Assembly (NCBI GenBank): GCA_024233305.1
Contig: JACKPV010000048.1
Location: 1-19,270, forward strand
Reading direction: 5' to 3'
DNA: 19,270 bases
From: Verrucomicrobiales bacterium
GTDB lineage: Bacteria; Verrucomicrobiota; Verrucomicrobiia; Limisphaerales; J093
Positions 1 through 7,739 of the stretch are shown piece by piece. The notes under the pieces are model-generated. The model was not told the origin of the DNA. It ran no database searches and saw nothing but the letters and a program-made list of their open reading frames with translations. Position numbers and translations under genes: made by a program. How positions within the stretch are numbered: position 1 is the stretch's first letter; the number at the start of each line of letters is the position of its first letter.

Positions 1-97
1 CTACACGTCGGCGGCTACCGCCTGTTGAATCGATACGGCTTGGCCGTTGAGCAGGTCCGCAAGGAACAGGACACTTCCCTGCAACCGAAACGCGCGG

Positions 98-1618
98 TCA
101 ACCCTCCGCCTTGCCTTTCAGTTGCGGCCATCGCGCCGGTCCGAAGGCGACGTTGAACGCCGCGTCGACGAAGACTTCATCCCCCGCGAACCGCAGCCGC
201 ACCGTCAGGAGGTGTGGTGTCTCGCGCGCGCAGAGGGTCGCCTCGAACGTGTCGGGGCCCACCCAGGCCCCGGCGGCGGCCAGCGGTTCGTCGGGAATAA
301 CGCCGCCCGCCCTGGCCGGGCTTCGCTTCCACGCACGGAAGCCGCACGGAATCCGACTCTCCCCTTTCGCCGACCGTGTCACCAGCACCCAACCGCCGCC
401 GTCGTCGGCGGCTTCGAGCCGGAGGGATTCGAGCTTCTGCTCGTTCTCCGCCAGTTCGTAGGTCCGACCGAGCACAGCCGCCGCCCCCGGCGAGTCCTCC
501 GGGCCCTGGGGAAACGGGAGCGACAACCGCTGCAACCTGGCCTGCAACCGTTCGCGCGCGCCGCTCTCCTCCGGCCGAGCCGCCGCCTGGAAAGCCGGCA
601 GCAACCGGTCCCAGATCAGGTTCAACACCGCCTGCATATCGCGCACGCCGCTGGTAATCGCGACCACCGCGTCCTGCTCCGGCATCACGATGCAATACTG
701 CCCAAAAGCGCCGTCGCCCCGGTAGGCCCCGTGACGGCAGCGCCAGAACTGGAAGCCGTAGCCCTGGTTCCAGTCGCTGTCGGGATTGTCCCCGTTTGCG
801 ATCTGTCGGCTCGTGGCCATCCCGATCCACCACGCCGGCAGCAGTTGCCGCCCTTCCCAGGAACCCTCTTGCAGGTAAAGCTGACCGAACCGCGCGATGT
901 CTTCCGTTCGCACCCGCAACCCGTAGCCGCCCAAGCTGATCCCCTGCCAGTTCGTCGCCCAGGACGCCGGCTCGATCCCCAACGGCGCGAACAGCCGCGG
1001 CCCCAGGTAGTCGCACACGGTCTGGCCCGTCCGCTGCTGGACAATCGCCGACAACATGAACGTCGCCGGCGTGTTGTAGCGAAAATGCGTCCCGGGCGCG
1101 TGCGGCACCGGATGCGCCAGGAAGGTCTTCGCGCAAATCGCGTCCGCCGCGGACGAGGTCTCATCGGCGTGCCCGGCCGACATCGTCAACAGGTCGCGCA
1201 CCCGCATCGCGCGCAGGTTCGCGGACGGATCCGCCGGGGCGTCGTCCGGGAAGAACTTGAGCACCGGATCGTCCAGCGAGAAGCGTCCCTCGGCAATCGC
1301 CATCCCCACCGCCGTCGAGGTGAAGCTCTTGCTCAGCGAGTACAACCGGTGCGGCGTCGCGGCGTCATACGGCGCCCACCAACCTTCCGCCACCACGTGG
1401 CCATGGCGCACCAGCATGAGGCTGTGCAGGCTGTCGATCTCCCGATCCGCCGCGTCGATGAACTCGAGCAGGCCCGCCGCCGATACGCCCTGCGCCTCGG
1501 GTGTGCTGCGCGGCAGGTCCGCGGCGGCGAGAGAGGCGAGGGCCAGCGAAAGAAGGACCGGGGCAAGCCGGTGCGAAGCGGTCCCCCGGCGAAGGTGGGG
1601 CAGGCGGAGTGTCTTCAT
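98..1618 (-). CDS. Exported class C beta-lactamase-like serine hydrolase
   Basis: Predicted 506-residue serine hydrolase of the beta-lactamase/transpeptidase-like family (Pfam Beta-lactamase, PF00144). Such enzymes act as esterases, D-aminopeptidases or penicillin-binding-like enzymes; the substrate here cannot be told. The start is the ATG at 1618. It gives a short basic N-terminus and a hydrophobic stretch at about residues 20-33 ending in alanines, so a Sec signal peptide and periplasmic location are likely. The nucleophile motif SxxK is visible as SLSK (Ser94, Lys97). The tyrosine motif is YNT (Tyr181), and a glycine-rich third motif GDGAFGQ lies near residue 345. An extra C-terminal part of about 110 residues follows the catalytic domain and is not recognised. 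It lies 19 bp downstream of uppP on the same strand and is probably co-transcribed, which would fit a cell-envelope role, but that is inference. Confidence 0.88.
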   Translation of the reverse strand: MKTLRLPHLRRGTASHRLAPVLLSLALASLAAADLPRSTPEAQGVSAAGLLEFIDAADREIDSLHSLMLVRHGHVVAEGWWAPYDAATPHRLYSLSKSFTSTAVGMAIAEGRFSLDDPVLKFFPDDAPADPSANLRAMRVRDLLTMSAGHADETSSAADAICAKTFLAHPVPHAPGTHFRYNTPATFMLSAIVQQRTGQTVCDYLGPRLFAPLGIEPASWATNWQGISLGGYGLRVRTEDIARFGQLYLQEGSWEGRQLLPAWWIGMATSRQIANGDNPDSDWNQGYGFQFWRCRHGAYRGDGAFGQYCIVMPEQDAVVAITSGVRDMQAVLNLIWDRLLPAFQAAARPEESGARERLQARLQRLSLPFPQGPEDSPGAAAVLGRTYELAENEQKLESLRLEAADDGGGWVLVTRSAKGESRIPCGFRAWKRSPARAGGVIPDEPLAAAGAWVGPDTFEATLCARETPHLLTVRLRFAGDEVFVDAAFNVAFGPARWPQLKGKAEG

Positions 1619-1637
1619 GTATGCTCCGCAGCCTGAG

Positions 1638-2429
1638 CTACCGGAGCAGAAAGAGCAACAGTCCGCCGCCGAGCGCAATCCGATACCAGCCGAAACCCTT
1701 GAAGGTGTGCGTCTGCACGAAACCAAGCAGCCACTTCACCACCGCAAACGAAACGACCGCCGACACCAAAGTGGCCAGCAGCAGCAACCCCCAGTTCTCC
1801 GGCGCGGCGTCCGCCGGCGGGGAAACGAACGCCTTCACGATCTTCAATCCCCCCGCGGCCAGCATCGTCGGGATCCCCACCAGAAAGGAAAACTCGGTCG
1901 CCGCGGGCCGGCCCAACCCCAGCGCCAGCATCACCAGAATCGTGGTCCCCGACCGTGATGCCCCCGGGAAGACCGCCGCGACCAACTGCCCCACCCCGAC
2001 CGCCGCCGCGATCGCCCAGGTGATTTCGCTGCGGGTCTCCCGCCCCTTCAACCAAGCCTCGACCGCCAGAAACAGGATGCCCCCGATGATCAACGCCAGC
2101 GCCACCGGCAGGATCTCCTCCGGCAGTTCGAACCCCCCGGCCTCCAGCGCCACGCCGCCGACACCGGTGAGAAAGAACGCGCCGAAGGCCTTCAAGACGA
2201 AATCCCGCGCCACCGGATCCCGATGCGCCCGGAACACCTGCCGCACCCGCTCGGGAAACAGAGGGATCACCGCCACCACTGCCCCGCTCTGGATCACGAT
2301 GTTGAACAGGTCGCTCTGCCGCGCCAGCCACTGTTCGGCCAGCAGCAGATGTCCCGTCGAAGAAACGGGCAGGAACTCCGTGATCCCTTCGATCACGGCC
2401 AGGATGATCACCGTCAGCCAGTCTGGCAT
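1638..2429 (-). CDS. uppP: Undecaprenyl-diphosphate phosphatase (BacA family)
   Basis: A 263-residue integral membrane phosphatase that hydrolyses undecaprenyl diphosphate to the monophosphate, recycling the lipid carrier for peptidoglycan and other envelope polymers. It also gives bacitracin resistance in known members. Both family motifs are present: the glutamate-rich EGITEFLPVSSTGH near residues 14-27 and the PGASRSG phosphate-binding motif near the middle. The rest is a series of hydrophobic helices of the usual number. The length matches the family. The ATG at 2429 is chosen because the protein then begins with the standard MPDWLTVIILAVIEG-type N-terminus; the upstream in-frame extension looks non-coding. 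No Shine-Dalgarno is evident. It diverges from purB across 244 bp and is the first gene of a likely two-gene unit with the serine hydrolase. Confidence 0.95.
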   Translation of the reverse strand: MPDWLTVIILAVIEGITEFLPVSSTGHLLLAEQWLARQSDLFNIVIQSGAVVAVIPLFPERVRQVFRAHRDPVARDFVLKAFGAFFLTGVGGVALEAGGFELPEEILPVALALIIGGILFLAVEAWLKGRETRSEITWAIAAAVGVGQLVAAVFPGASRSGTTILVMLALGLGRPAATEFSFLVGIPTMLAAGGLKIVKAFVSPPADAAPENWGLLLLATLVSAVVSFAVVKWLLGFVQTHTFKGFGWYRIALGGGLLLFLLR

Positions 2430-2673
2430 GCGCCGTTTAGACGGGAAAACCGCGCTCGCAGCAAGCGGCAAATCCGCCGCCACGCCCTCCCCGCGCAACC
2501 TCCGGGCCGAGCACGCATGACTTCCGGCGGGGCCAGCGGAATGAACCCCGCGCTCCATTTCCCCAGCCGCCTCGAACCCGGGAAAAGCCGAGATGCTCCC
2601 TTTGCCTTTGTTGCCCGGCCCCGGCCCCAGCCCAGCCTCGACGCGCCGGACCACCGGGGCTACCCTGCCGGCG

Positions 2674-4008
2674 ATGATAACGCGCTATTCCCGCCCGGAA
2701 ATGCGGGCGATCTGGACCGACGAGAACAAGCTGCGCCAGTGGCTGCAGATCGAATTGCTCGCCAGCGAGGCGCTCGTCGCCGAAGGCATCGTGCCCGCGG
2801 CGGATTTCGCCCGCATCAAGGCGGGTTGCCGCAAGTGGCTCGCGGACCTGCCCGGCCTCGTCGCCCGTCAGCGCGAACTCGAGCGGACCCTCAACCACGA
2901 CGTCATCGCCTTCACCACCGCCGTCGCCGAGAAGATCAACCACAAGGCCAGCCGCTGGTTCCACTTCGGCCTGACCAGCAGTGACGTTGGCGACACCGCC
3001 TACGCCGTGCAGATGACGCAAAGCGCGGACCTGCTCGTCCGCGACGTAAAGGAGGTCCGCAAGGCCATCGCCAAACAGGCCCGCAAACACCGCTTCACCC
3101 CGTGCATCGGGCGCAGTCACGGGATCCACGCGGAGCCCACCACGTTCGGGTTGAAACTGGCGCTCATGCACGACGAGTTCGGACGCGCTCTCGAACGCCT
3201 CGAACGGGCCCGCGCCGTGGCCGCGGTGGGCAAGCTGTCCGGCGCCGTGGGCACCAACGCCCATCTGCCGGCCCGGGTCGAGAGTATCGTCTGCAAGCAG
3301 CTCGGGCTCCATCCCGCGCCCCTCGCCACCCAGGTCGTGCAGCGGGACATCCACGCCGAGTTTCAGACCATGCTCGCCCTGGTGGGCGCCAGCATCGAGC
3401 GTTGGGCCGTCGAATTCCGCCACCTTCAGCGCACCGAGGTGCTCGAGGCCGAGGAACCCTTCACCAAGGGCCAGAAGGGCAGCAGCGCCATGCCGCACAA
3501 ACGCAACCCCATCACCTGGGAACGCCTCACCGGCCTCGCCCGCGTGCTCCGCGGCAACGCGCTCGTCGCCCTCGAAAACGTCGCCCTCTGGCACGAACGC
3601 GACATCAGCCACAGCTCGACCGAACGCATCATCTTCCCCGATTCCTGCTGTCTCCTGGACTACATGTTCGGCCTCCTGACCCGGCTCATGGAAGGCCTCC
3701 AGGTCTACCCCGGCAACATGCAGAAGAACCTCGGCCTGAGCCTCGGCATGTGGAACAGCCAGACCGTGCTCCTCGCCCTCATCCGCAAGGGACTCACCCG
3801 CGAACAGGCTTACGACCTCGTCCAGCGCAATGCCATGGAAACCTGGGCCGTCAAACACGCCGGTCGCGACGACGCCGACTTCCTCGAACAACTCAAACGG
3901 GATCCGGCCATCGCAAAACACCTCACCCCCGCCGAACTCGATCAGCTCTGCTCTCTCGATTTCCATTTCAAGGAGGTCAGCAACCGCTTCAAGAAGCTGG
4001 GACTCTGA
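2674..4008 (+). CDS. purB: Adenylosuccinate lyase
   Basis: A 444-residue cytoplasmic enzyme of the fumarase/aspartase superfamily. It cleaves fumarate from SAICAR and from adenylosuccinate in purine synthesis. Diagnostic features: the N-terminus ITRYSRPEM followed by an IW motif typical of bacterial PurB; TSSD at residues 101-104; the GRSHGIHAEPT segment with His149; and the superfamily signature KGSSAMPHKRNP at 268-279, carrying the catalytic serine loop. The length is close to that of Bacillus-type PurB. The ATG at 2674 is preferred over an in-frame ATG at 2593, because the 27 extra residues would be proline-rich and unlike the family. No Shine-Dalgarno precedes the start. A strong hairpin lies 12 bp after the stop. 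Confidence 0.96.
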   Translation: MITRYSRPEMRAIWTDENKLRQWLQIELLASEALVAEGIVPAADFARIKAGCRKWLADLPGLVARQRELERTLNHDVIAFTTAVAEKINHKASRWFHFGLTSSDVGDTAYAVQMTQSADLLVRDVKEVRKAIAKQARKHRFTPCIGRSHGIHAEPTTFGLKLALMHDEFGRALERLERARAVAAVGKLSGAVGTNAHLPARVESIVCKQLGLHPAPLATQVVQRDIHAEFQTMLALVGASIERWAVEFRHLQRTEVLEAEEPFTKGQKGSSAMPHKRNPITWERLTGLARVLRGNALVALENVALWHERDISHSSTERIIFPDSCCLLDYMFGLLTRLMEGLQVYPGNMQKNLGLSLGMWNSQTVLLALIRKGLTREQAYDLVQRNAMETWAVKHAGRDDADFLEQLKRDPAIAKHLTPAELDQLCSLDFHFKEVSNRFKKLGL

Positions 4009-4020
4009 ACTCCGGCGACA

Positions 4021-4055
4021 CGGCGGTTCCGGGTCGCACACCTCCGGAACCGCCG
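4021..4055 (+). terminator. Perfect 12-bp hairpin after purB (possible terminator)
   Basis: Positions 4021-4032 (CGGCGGTTCCGG) and 4044-4055 (CCGGAACCGCCG) are exact reverse complements separated by 11 nt, 12 bp downstream of the purB stop. No run of T follows, so it is not a classical intrinsic terminator. It could slow polymerase, protect the purB 3' end or have another RNA role. The structure is read directly; the function is inferred. Confidence 0.5.
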
Positions 4056-4131
4056 GCCGGCACTCGGCAGCGCGCCCCGAAACGCTCCCTCCTTCGAGCC
4101 CAAACGCGACCGCACAGGACCGCCATTGCCC

Positions 4132-5574
4132 ATGAAACGACGCCTCGCCCCCCTGCTCGCCTCGCTGGCCCTTGTGGCTGCCGCCGATCCCGCGGCTGCC
4201 GCAACACTGCCGCACGTGGTCATCATCCTCGTCGACGACATGGGCTACGGAGATCCGGGCTGCTTCAATCCGGCTTCCCGAATCCCGACGCCGAACATCG
4301 ACCGGATCGCGTCCGAAGGCTTGCGGTTCACCGACGCCCACGCGCCGGGCGCCCTCTGCCATCCATCCCGCTACGGCTTGTTGACGGGACGTTATCCCTT
4401 CCGCACTGACGTCGGCCAATGGCCGCGGCAGGCGGTGATCGAACCGGATCGCATGACCGTGGCCTCGCTGCTGCGCTCCCGCGGATACCGCACGGCCATG
4501 GTCGGCAAATGGCACCTCGGGTTCGACGAACGGGGCTACGATCAGCCCCTCGTGGGCGGCCCGGTCGACCGCGGATTCGACACCTTCTTCGGCATCCGCG
4601 CCTCGACGGACATCCCGCCCTACTTCTACATCCGCAACAACCGCGCCGTGGAGCCGCCGACCGCGGCGATCGCGGCGAGCCGGAGCGAGGGCTGGTCGCC
4701 CATCCAGGGCGCCTTCTGGCGTGCGGGGGGCATCGCGCCCGGCCTGCATCTCGCCGACGTGTTGCCGCGTTTCACCGACGAAGCGGTCACGCTCATCCGC
4801 GACCACGGGCCGAAGCGTTCCGAGCAGCCCCTCTTCCTCTACCTGGCCTTCCCGGCGCCGCACACGCCCTGGCTGCCGGGGCCCGGGTTTGCCGGTCGCA
4901 GCGGCGCCGGTTTGTATGGCGATTTCACAATGATGGTCGACGCCATGATCGGTCGGGTATTGCAGGCGCTCGAGGACGCCCGAATGCAGGAGAACACGCT
5001 GCTGGTCTTCACCTCGGACAACGGCCCGGTTTGGTATCCCGAGGATGCGCAGCGCCTCGGGCACGATTCGTCCGGCGGCTGGCGCGGCATGAAGGCCGAC
5101 GCCTGGGAAGCCGGACACCGGATGCCGTTCATCGTTCGTTGGCCGGGCCAGGTCAAGACGGGCACGACCACCCGGCAGACCGTCTGCTTTACCGACCTCT
5201 TCGCTACGCTGGCGGCCGTCACGGGCGCCGAATTGCCCGAGGATGCCGCCCCCGACAGCTTCAACTTCCTGCCCGTCCTGCGCGGCGAACAACCCGAAAG
5301 CAAACCGATCCGCGGCCCCGTTGTGATCCCTTCCGGCAACGGCACCATGACCATCCGGTCCGGACCGTGGAAGTACATCGACGGCCTTGGCTCGGGCGGT
5401 TTCACCAAACCGGCGCGCATTGCCCCGGAACCCGGCGGCCCGTCCGGCCAGCTCTACAACCTCGAAACCGATCCGGGCGAAACCAACAACCGTTTCGCCG
5501 CCGAACCCGCCATCGTGGCACGGCTGCGCACGGAATTGGAACGGATCCGCAGCGCAACACGCACCCGTCCCTGA
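4132..5574 (+). CDS. Secreted type I sulfatase (arylsulfatase family)
   Basis: A 480-residue sulfatase of the alkaline-phosphatase superfamily (Sulfatase, PF00884) that hydrolyses sulfate esters, probably of sulfated polysaccharides or aryl sulfates. The N-terminus is a signal peptide with two arginines, a hydrophobic core and an AAAA end near residue 24. The first metal site is LVDDMGYGD (Asp35, Asp36). The maturation motif is CHPSR at 76-80, in which Cys76 would be oxidised to formylglycine. Further active-site elements are GKWHLG (Lys126, His128), PHTPW (His244) and SDNGP (Asp296, Asn297). The chain ends with a DPGE-type segment common in these enzymes. The ATG at 4132 is preferred over the TTG at 4126; an AGGA lies 12 nt upstream. 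No formylglycine-generating enzyme or second sulfatase is in the window. It sits between two housekeeping genes in the same direction. Confidence 0.93.
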   Translation: MKRRLAPLLASLALVAAADPAAAATLPHVVIILVDDMGYGDPGCFNPASRIPTPNIDRIASEGLRFTDAHAPGALCHPSRYGLLTGRYPFRTDVGQWPRQAVIEPDRMTVASLLRSRGYRTAMVGKWHLGFDERGYDQPLVGGPVDRGFDTFFGIRASTDIPPYFYIRNNRAVEPPTAAIAASRSEGWSPIQGAFWRAGGIAPGLHLADVLPRFTDEAVTLIRDHGPKRSEQPLFLYLAFPAPHTPWLPGPGFAGRSGAGLYGDFTMMVDAMIGRVLQALEDARMQENTLLVFTSDNGPVWYPEDAQRLGHDSSGGWRGMKADAWEAGHRMPFIVRWPGQVKTGTTTRQTVCFTDLFATLAAVTGAELPEDAAPDSFNFLPVLRGEQPESKPIRGPVVIPSGNGTMTIRSGPWKYIDGLGSGGFTKPARIAPEPGGPSGQLYNLETDPGETNNRFAAEPAIVARLRTELERIRSATRTRP

Positions 5575-5637
5575 GCCGGCACGACCACTGCCCGACGCCG
5601 CCCATTGCACGACGCCAACCGATCCCCCGCCTCCGCC

Positions 5638-7212
5638 ATGCTGGTCAGCATCTTTAACGACGTCATCGGTCCCGTGATGCGCGGGCCTTCGAGTTCCCAT
5701 TGCGCCGCGGCGCTGCGGATCGGGCGCCTGGCCCGGGATCTCATGGGCGGCGAGATCCGCGAAGTGCTCGTCGAGTTCGATCGCGCGGGTTCGCTGCCAA
5801 CGACGCATGAAAGCCAGGGCTCGGACATGGGGCTGTTCGGCGGTCTGCTCGGTTGGGAAGCCACCGACGAACGGCTGCCCAACTCGGCGCAGGCCTTGCG
5901 GGAAGCCGGGGTGCGCGTTCGTATCGAAACCGTCGACACCGGCGATCCGCATCCCAATACCTACCGCCTGACCTGCCGCAACCCCCACGGCGAGCATTCG
6001 CTCATTGCGGTGTCCACCGGCGGCGGCATGATCGAAGTGATCGGCATCGATGGATTCGAGGTTTCATTGTTCGGCGACCGTCACGAGACGCTGATCCCGT
6101 TGGCGGCCCCGGATGCAGCACTGCGTGACCGGTTGCAGGCGGCGCATCCCGAGGGCGAGATCCGGCTGCACGAAAACCCGCGCGGCTGTCTGCTCCAGCT
6201 AAGCGACTCGCGGTTCGCCAGGGCGGACGCGCCGCGAGAGGGAACCGCCGGCATTGCCCGTCTGGCCCCGGTGCTCCCCGTCCCAACGCGACCCGGAATC
6301 AGGCTCCCCTTCACAACTTGCGCGGCCATGCTCCAATACGCCGGTCCCGCACCCGCGCGAACACTCTGGGAACTCGCCCTCGAATACGAGCGGGCTCGCA
6401 GCGGATTCAGCGATCAGGAAATCCTCCGGCGGATGGTCGACATCGTGCGGGTGTTGCGACGATCCATTGCCCAGGGGATCGCGGGAACCCACTACGAAGA
6501 CCGGGTGCTCGGGCATCAGTCGGGACGGTTCCGCGAACGCCTCGAAGCCGGCCGCTTGCTCGATGCCGGCGCCCTGAACCGGATGGTCCTTTACGTCACC
6601 GCTTTGATGGAGGTGAAGAGCGCGATGGGGGTCATCGTCGCCGCGCCCACCGCCGGGGCCTGCGCGGCATTGCCGGGAGCCGTTATCGGCATGGCAGAAC
6701 GCATGGGGCTGGAGGAGGAGGCGATGGCCCGGGCAATGCTGGCGGCCGGATTGATCGGCGTCTTCATCGCCACCGAATGGTCGTTCGCGGCCGAGGTCGG
6801 CGGCTGTCAGGCCGAGGGTGGCTCCGCTGCCGCAGTGGCTGCCGCCGCCCTGGTCACCCTCGCCGACGGCGCCCTTTCCCAGGCCACTGCCGCCGCGTCG
6901 CTCGCATTACAGGGTATGCTCGGACTCATCTGCGATCCCGTGGCCAACCGCGTCGAAGTGCCGTGCCTGTCGAAGAACGTCCTGGCCGCGAGCCAGGCCC
7001 TTTCGTCCGCGAACCTCGCCCTCGCCGATTTCGATCCAGTGATTCCGTTCGATGAAGTCGTGGCCGCCGCCCGGCAGGTCGCGAACCAGATGCCGCGTGA
7101 ACTCCGCTGCACCGCCCTCGGCGGCCTCTCGATCACGCCGACCTCACTCGCCCTCGAGAAACAGCTCGCCTCGCGCCGAGCCCGCGCGTGCGACGCCTGC
7201 TCCTGCTCGTGA
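5638..7212 (+). CDS. sdaA: L-serine ammonia-lyase, iron-sulfur-dependent, single-chain
   Basis: A 524-residue [4Fe-4S] enzyme that deaminates L-serine to pyruvate and ammonia. It joins the beta domain (N-terminal, GPSSSH at 16-21) and the alpha catalytic domain (from about residue 235) in one chain. Cluster ligands are assigned as Cys390 (GGCQAE), Cys432 (CDPVA) and Cys443 (VPCL). Their spacings of 42 and 11 match those I recall for the Legionella pneumophila enzyme (343, 385, 396). Another conserved region is APTAGACAALPG near 336-347. The C-terminus is cysteine-rich (Cys518, Cys521, Cys523); in the Legionella enzyme a C-terminal cysteine enters the active site as an inhibitory ligand. The ATG at 5638 starts the protein at the family N-terminus; an in-frame TTG at 5605 is less likely. 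It lies 63 bp after the sulfatase. Confidence 0.94.
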   Translation: MLVSIFNDVIGPVMRGPSSSHCAAALRIGRLARDLMGGEIREVLVEFDRAGSLPTTHESQGSDMGLFGGLLGWEATDERLPNSAQALREAGVRVRIETVDTGDPHPNTYRLTCRNPHGEHSLIAVSTGGGMIEVIGIDGFEVSLFGDRHETLIPLAAPDAALRDRLQAAHPEGEIRLHENPRGCLLQLSDSRFARADAPREGTAGIARLAPVLPVPTRPGIRLPFTTCAAMLQYAGPAPARTLWELALEYERARSGFSDQEILRRMVDIVRVLRRSIAQGIAGTHYEDRVLGHQSGRFRERLEAGRLLDAGALNRMVLYVTALMEVKSAMGVIVAAPTAGACAALPGAVIGMAERMGLEEEAMARAMLAAGLIGVFIATEWSFAAEVGGCQAEGGSAAAVAAAALVTLADGALSQATAAASLALQGMLGLICDPVANRVEVPCLSKNVLAASQALSSANLALADFDPVIPFDEVVAAARQVANQMPRELRCTALGGLSITPTSLALEKQLASRRARACDACSCS

Positions 7213-7311
7213 CGGAAGCCCCCCCAGAACCGAACGAGCCACTCGCCGCAACGAATCCTGCTCCACCGCGCGCACCTGCCCCGAGCGCTCCGCCCCAGCG
7301 CATCCCCCTGT

Positions 7312-7408
7312 CCCAAGGGCCAACGGCCCGCCTCAAACCAGCCCAGGGCAGAGCGAGGAACGAGCGCCGCCCTGGGTCCGAACGGGCAAATCGCCAAAGC
7401 CCTGAAGG
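7312..7408 (-). repeat. Left arm of a ~97-bp imperfect inverted repeat
   Basis: The reverse complement of this arm aligns with 7582-7678. The core at 7338-7371 is identical over 34 nt to the complement of 7619-7652. Outside the core the arms agree with scattered mismatches and small indels, including a shared CCTTCAGGGCTTT block at the inner ends and similar G-rich outer ends. The two arms point toward each other across about 173 bp. This looks like two copies of a dispersed non-coding repeat or a MITE-like element. No transposase is nearby and I see no clear target-site duplication. Confidence 0.85.
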
Positions 7409-7581
7409 GGCGACACATCAATCCCACGCATACCGTCCGTCAATGGCCATCCCGTGTTTCCGGCACAACGCCCCGTATTCCGACCGAAACGAAACCTGCC
7501 GGTGAGGTTCCTCCTGCCGGACGACTTGCTCCCTCACTCTCGCGGCCTGCGACTGGCTGACCGTGAACGCGCCGAAGCCGG

Positions 7582-7678
7582 CCTTCAGGGCTTTCGTCGT
7601 TGGTGGCCGCGTGCCCAAGGCGGCGCTCGTTCCTCGCTCTGCCCTGGGCTGGCTTGGAGGCGGGCCTTTGGCCCGGGG
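7582..7678 (+). repeat. Right arm of a ~97-bp imperfect inverted repeat
   Basis: This is the partner of the arm at 7312-7408, with the identical 34-nt core at 7619-7652 (CGGCGCTCGTTCCTCGCTCT lies inside it). It begins 62 bp before the end of the intergenic region and lies 61 bp downstream of the DUF1080 stop codon on that gene's strand. It is therefore probably transcribed into the 3' end of the DUF1080 message, where pairing with the other arm could form a long stem. Confidence 0.85.
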
Positions 7679-7739
7679 GGTAAGGGGGATCTCTTACGAC
7701 CCCTTTTGCGCAGCGGGTTGTCGGCCCTGTGAGCCCCGG

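Larger units (their letters stand above)
7213..7739. other. 527-bp intergenic region carrying an inverted repeat pair
   Basis: This stretch separates the convergent sdaA and DUF1080 genes. I see no convincing gene in it: the open frames carry no domain, and their translations mostly mirror the repeat arms described separately. Near 7682-7707 there is a weak 6-bp stem (AAGGGG / CCCCTT, 12-nt loop) followed by TTTT, which might end transcription on the plus strand. It is too weak to call a terminator. Confidence 0.6.

Noticed and set aside
1..97. Possible C-terminus of a gene at the left edge (minus frame ending with TAG at 1-3, or plus frame open to about 153)
   Set aside because: The minus frame has no ATG, GTG or TTG start after the serine hydrolase stop. 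The plus frame would overlap the convergent hydrolase gene by over 50 bp. There is too little sequence to decide.
2437..5997. A 1186-codon open frame on the minus strand opposite purB, the sulfatase and part of sdaA
   Set aside because: All three plus-strand genes share one reading phase and a strong GC third-position bias, which keeps this antisense frame open. The translation is Gly/Asp/Val/His-rich and low in protein-like order, while the plus strand has clear catalytic motifs.
7682..7707. Weak hairpin plus TTTT as an intrinsic terminator
   Set aside because: Only six base pairs with a 12-nt loop, and it lies far downstream of sdaA (about 470 bp).
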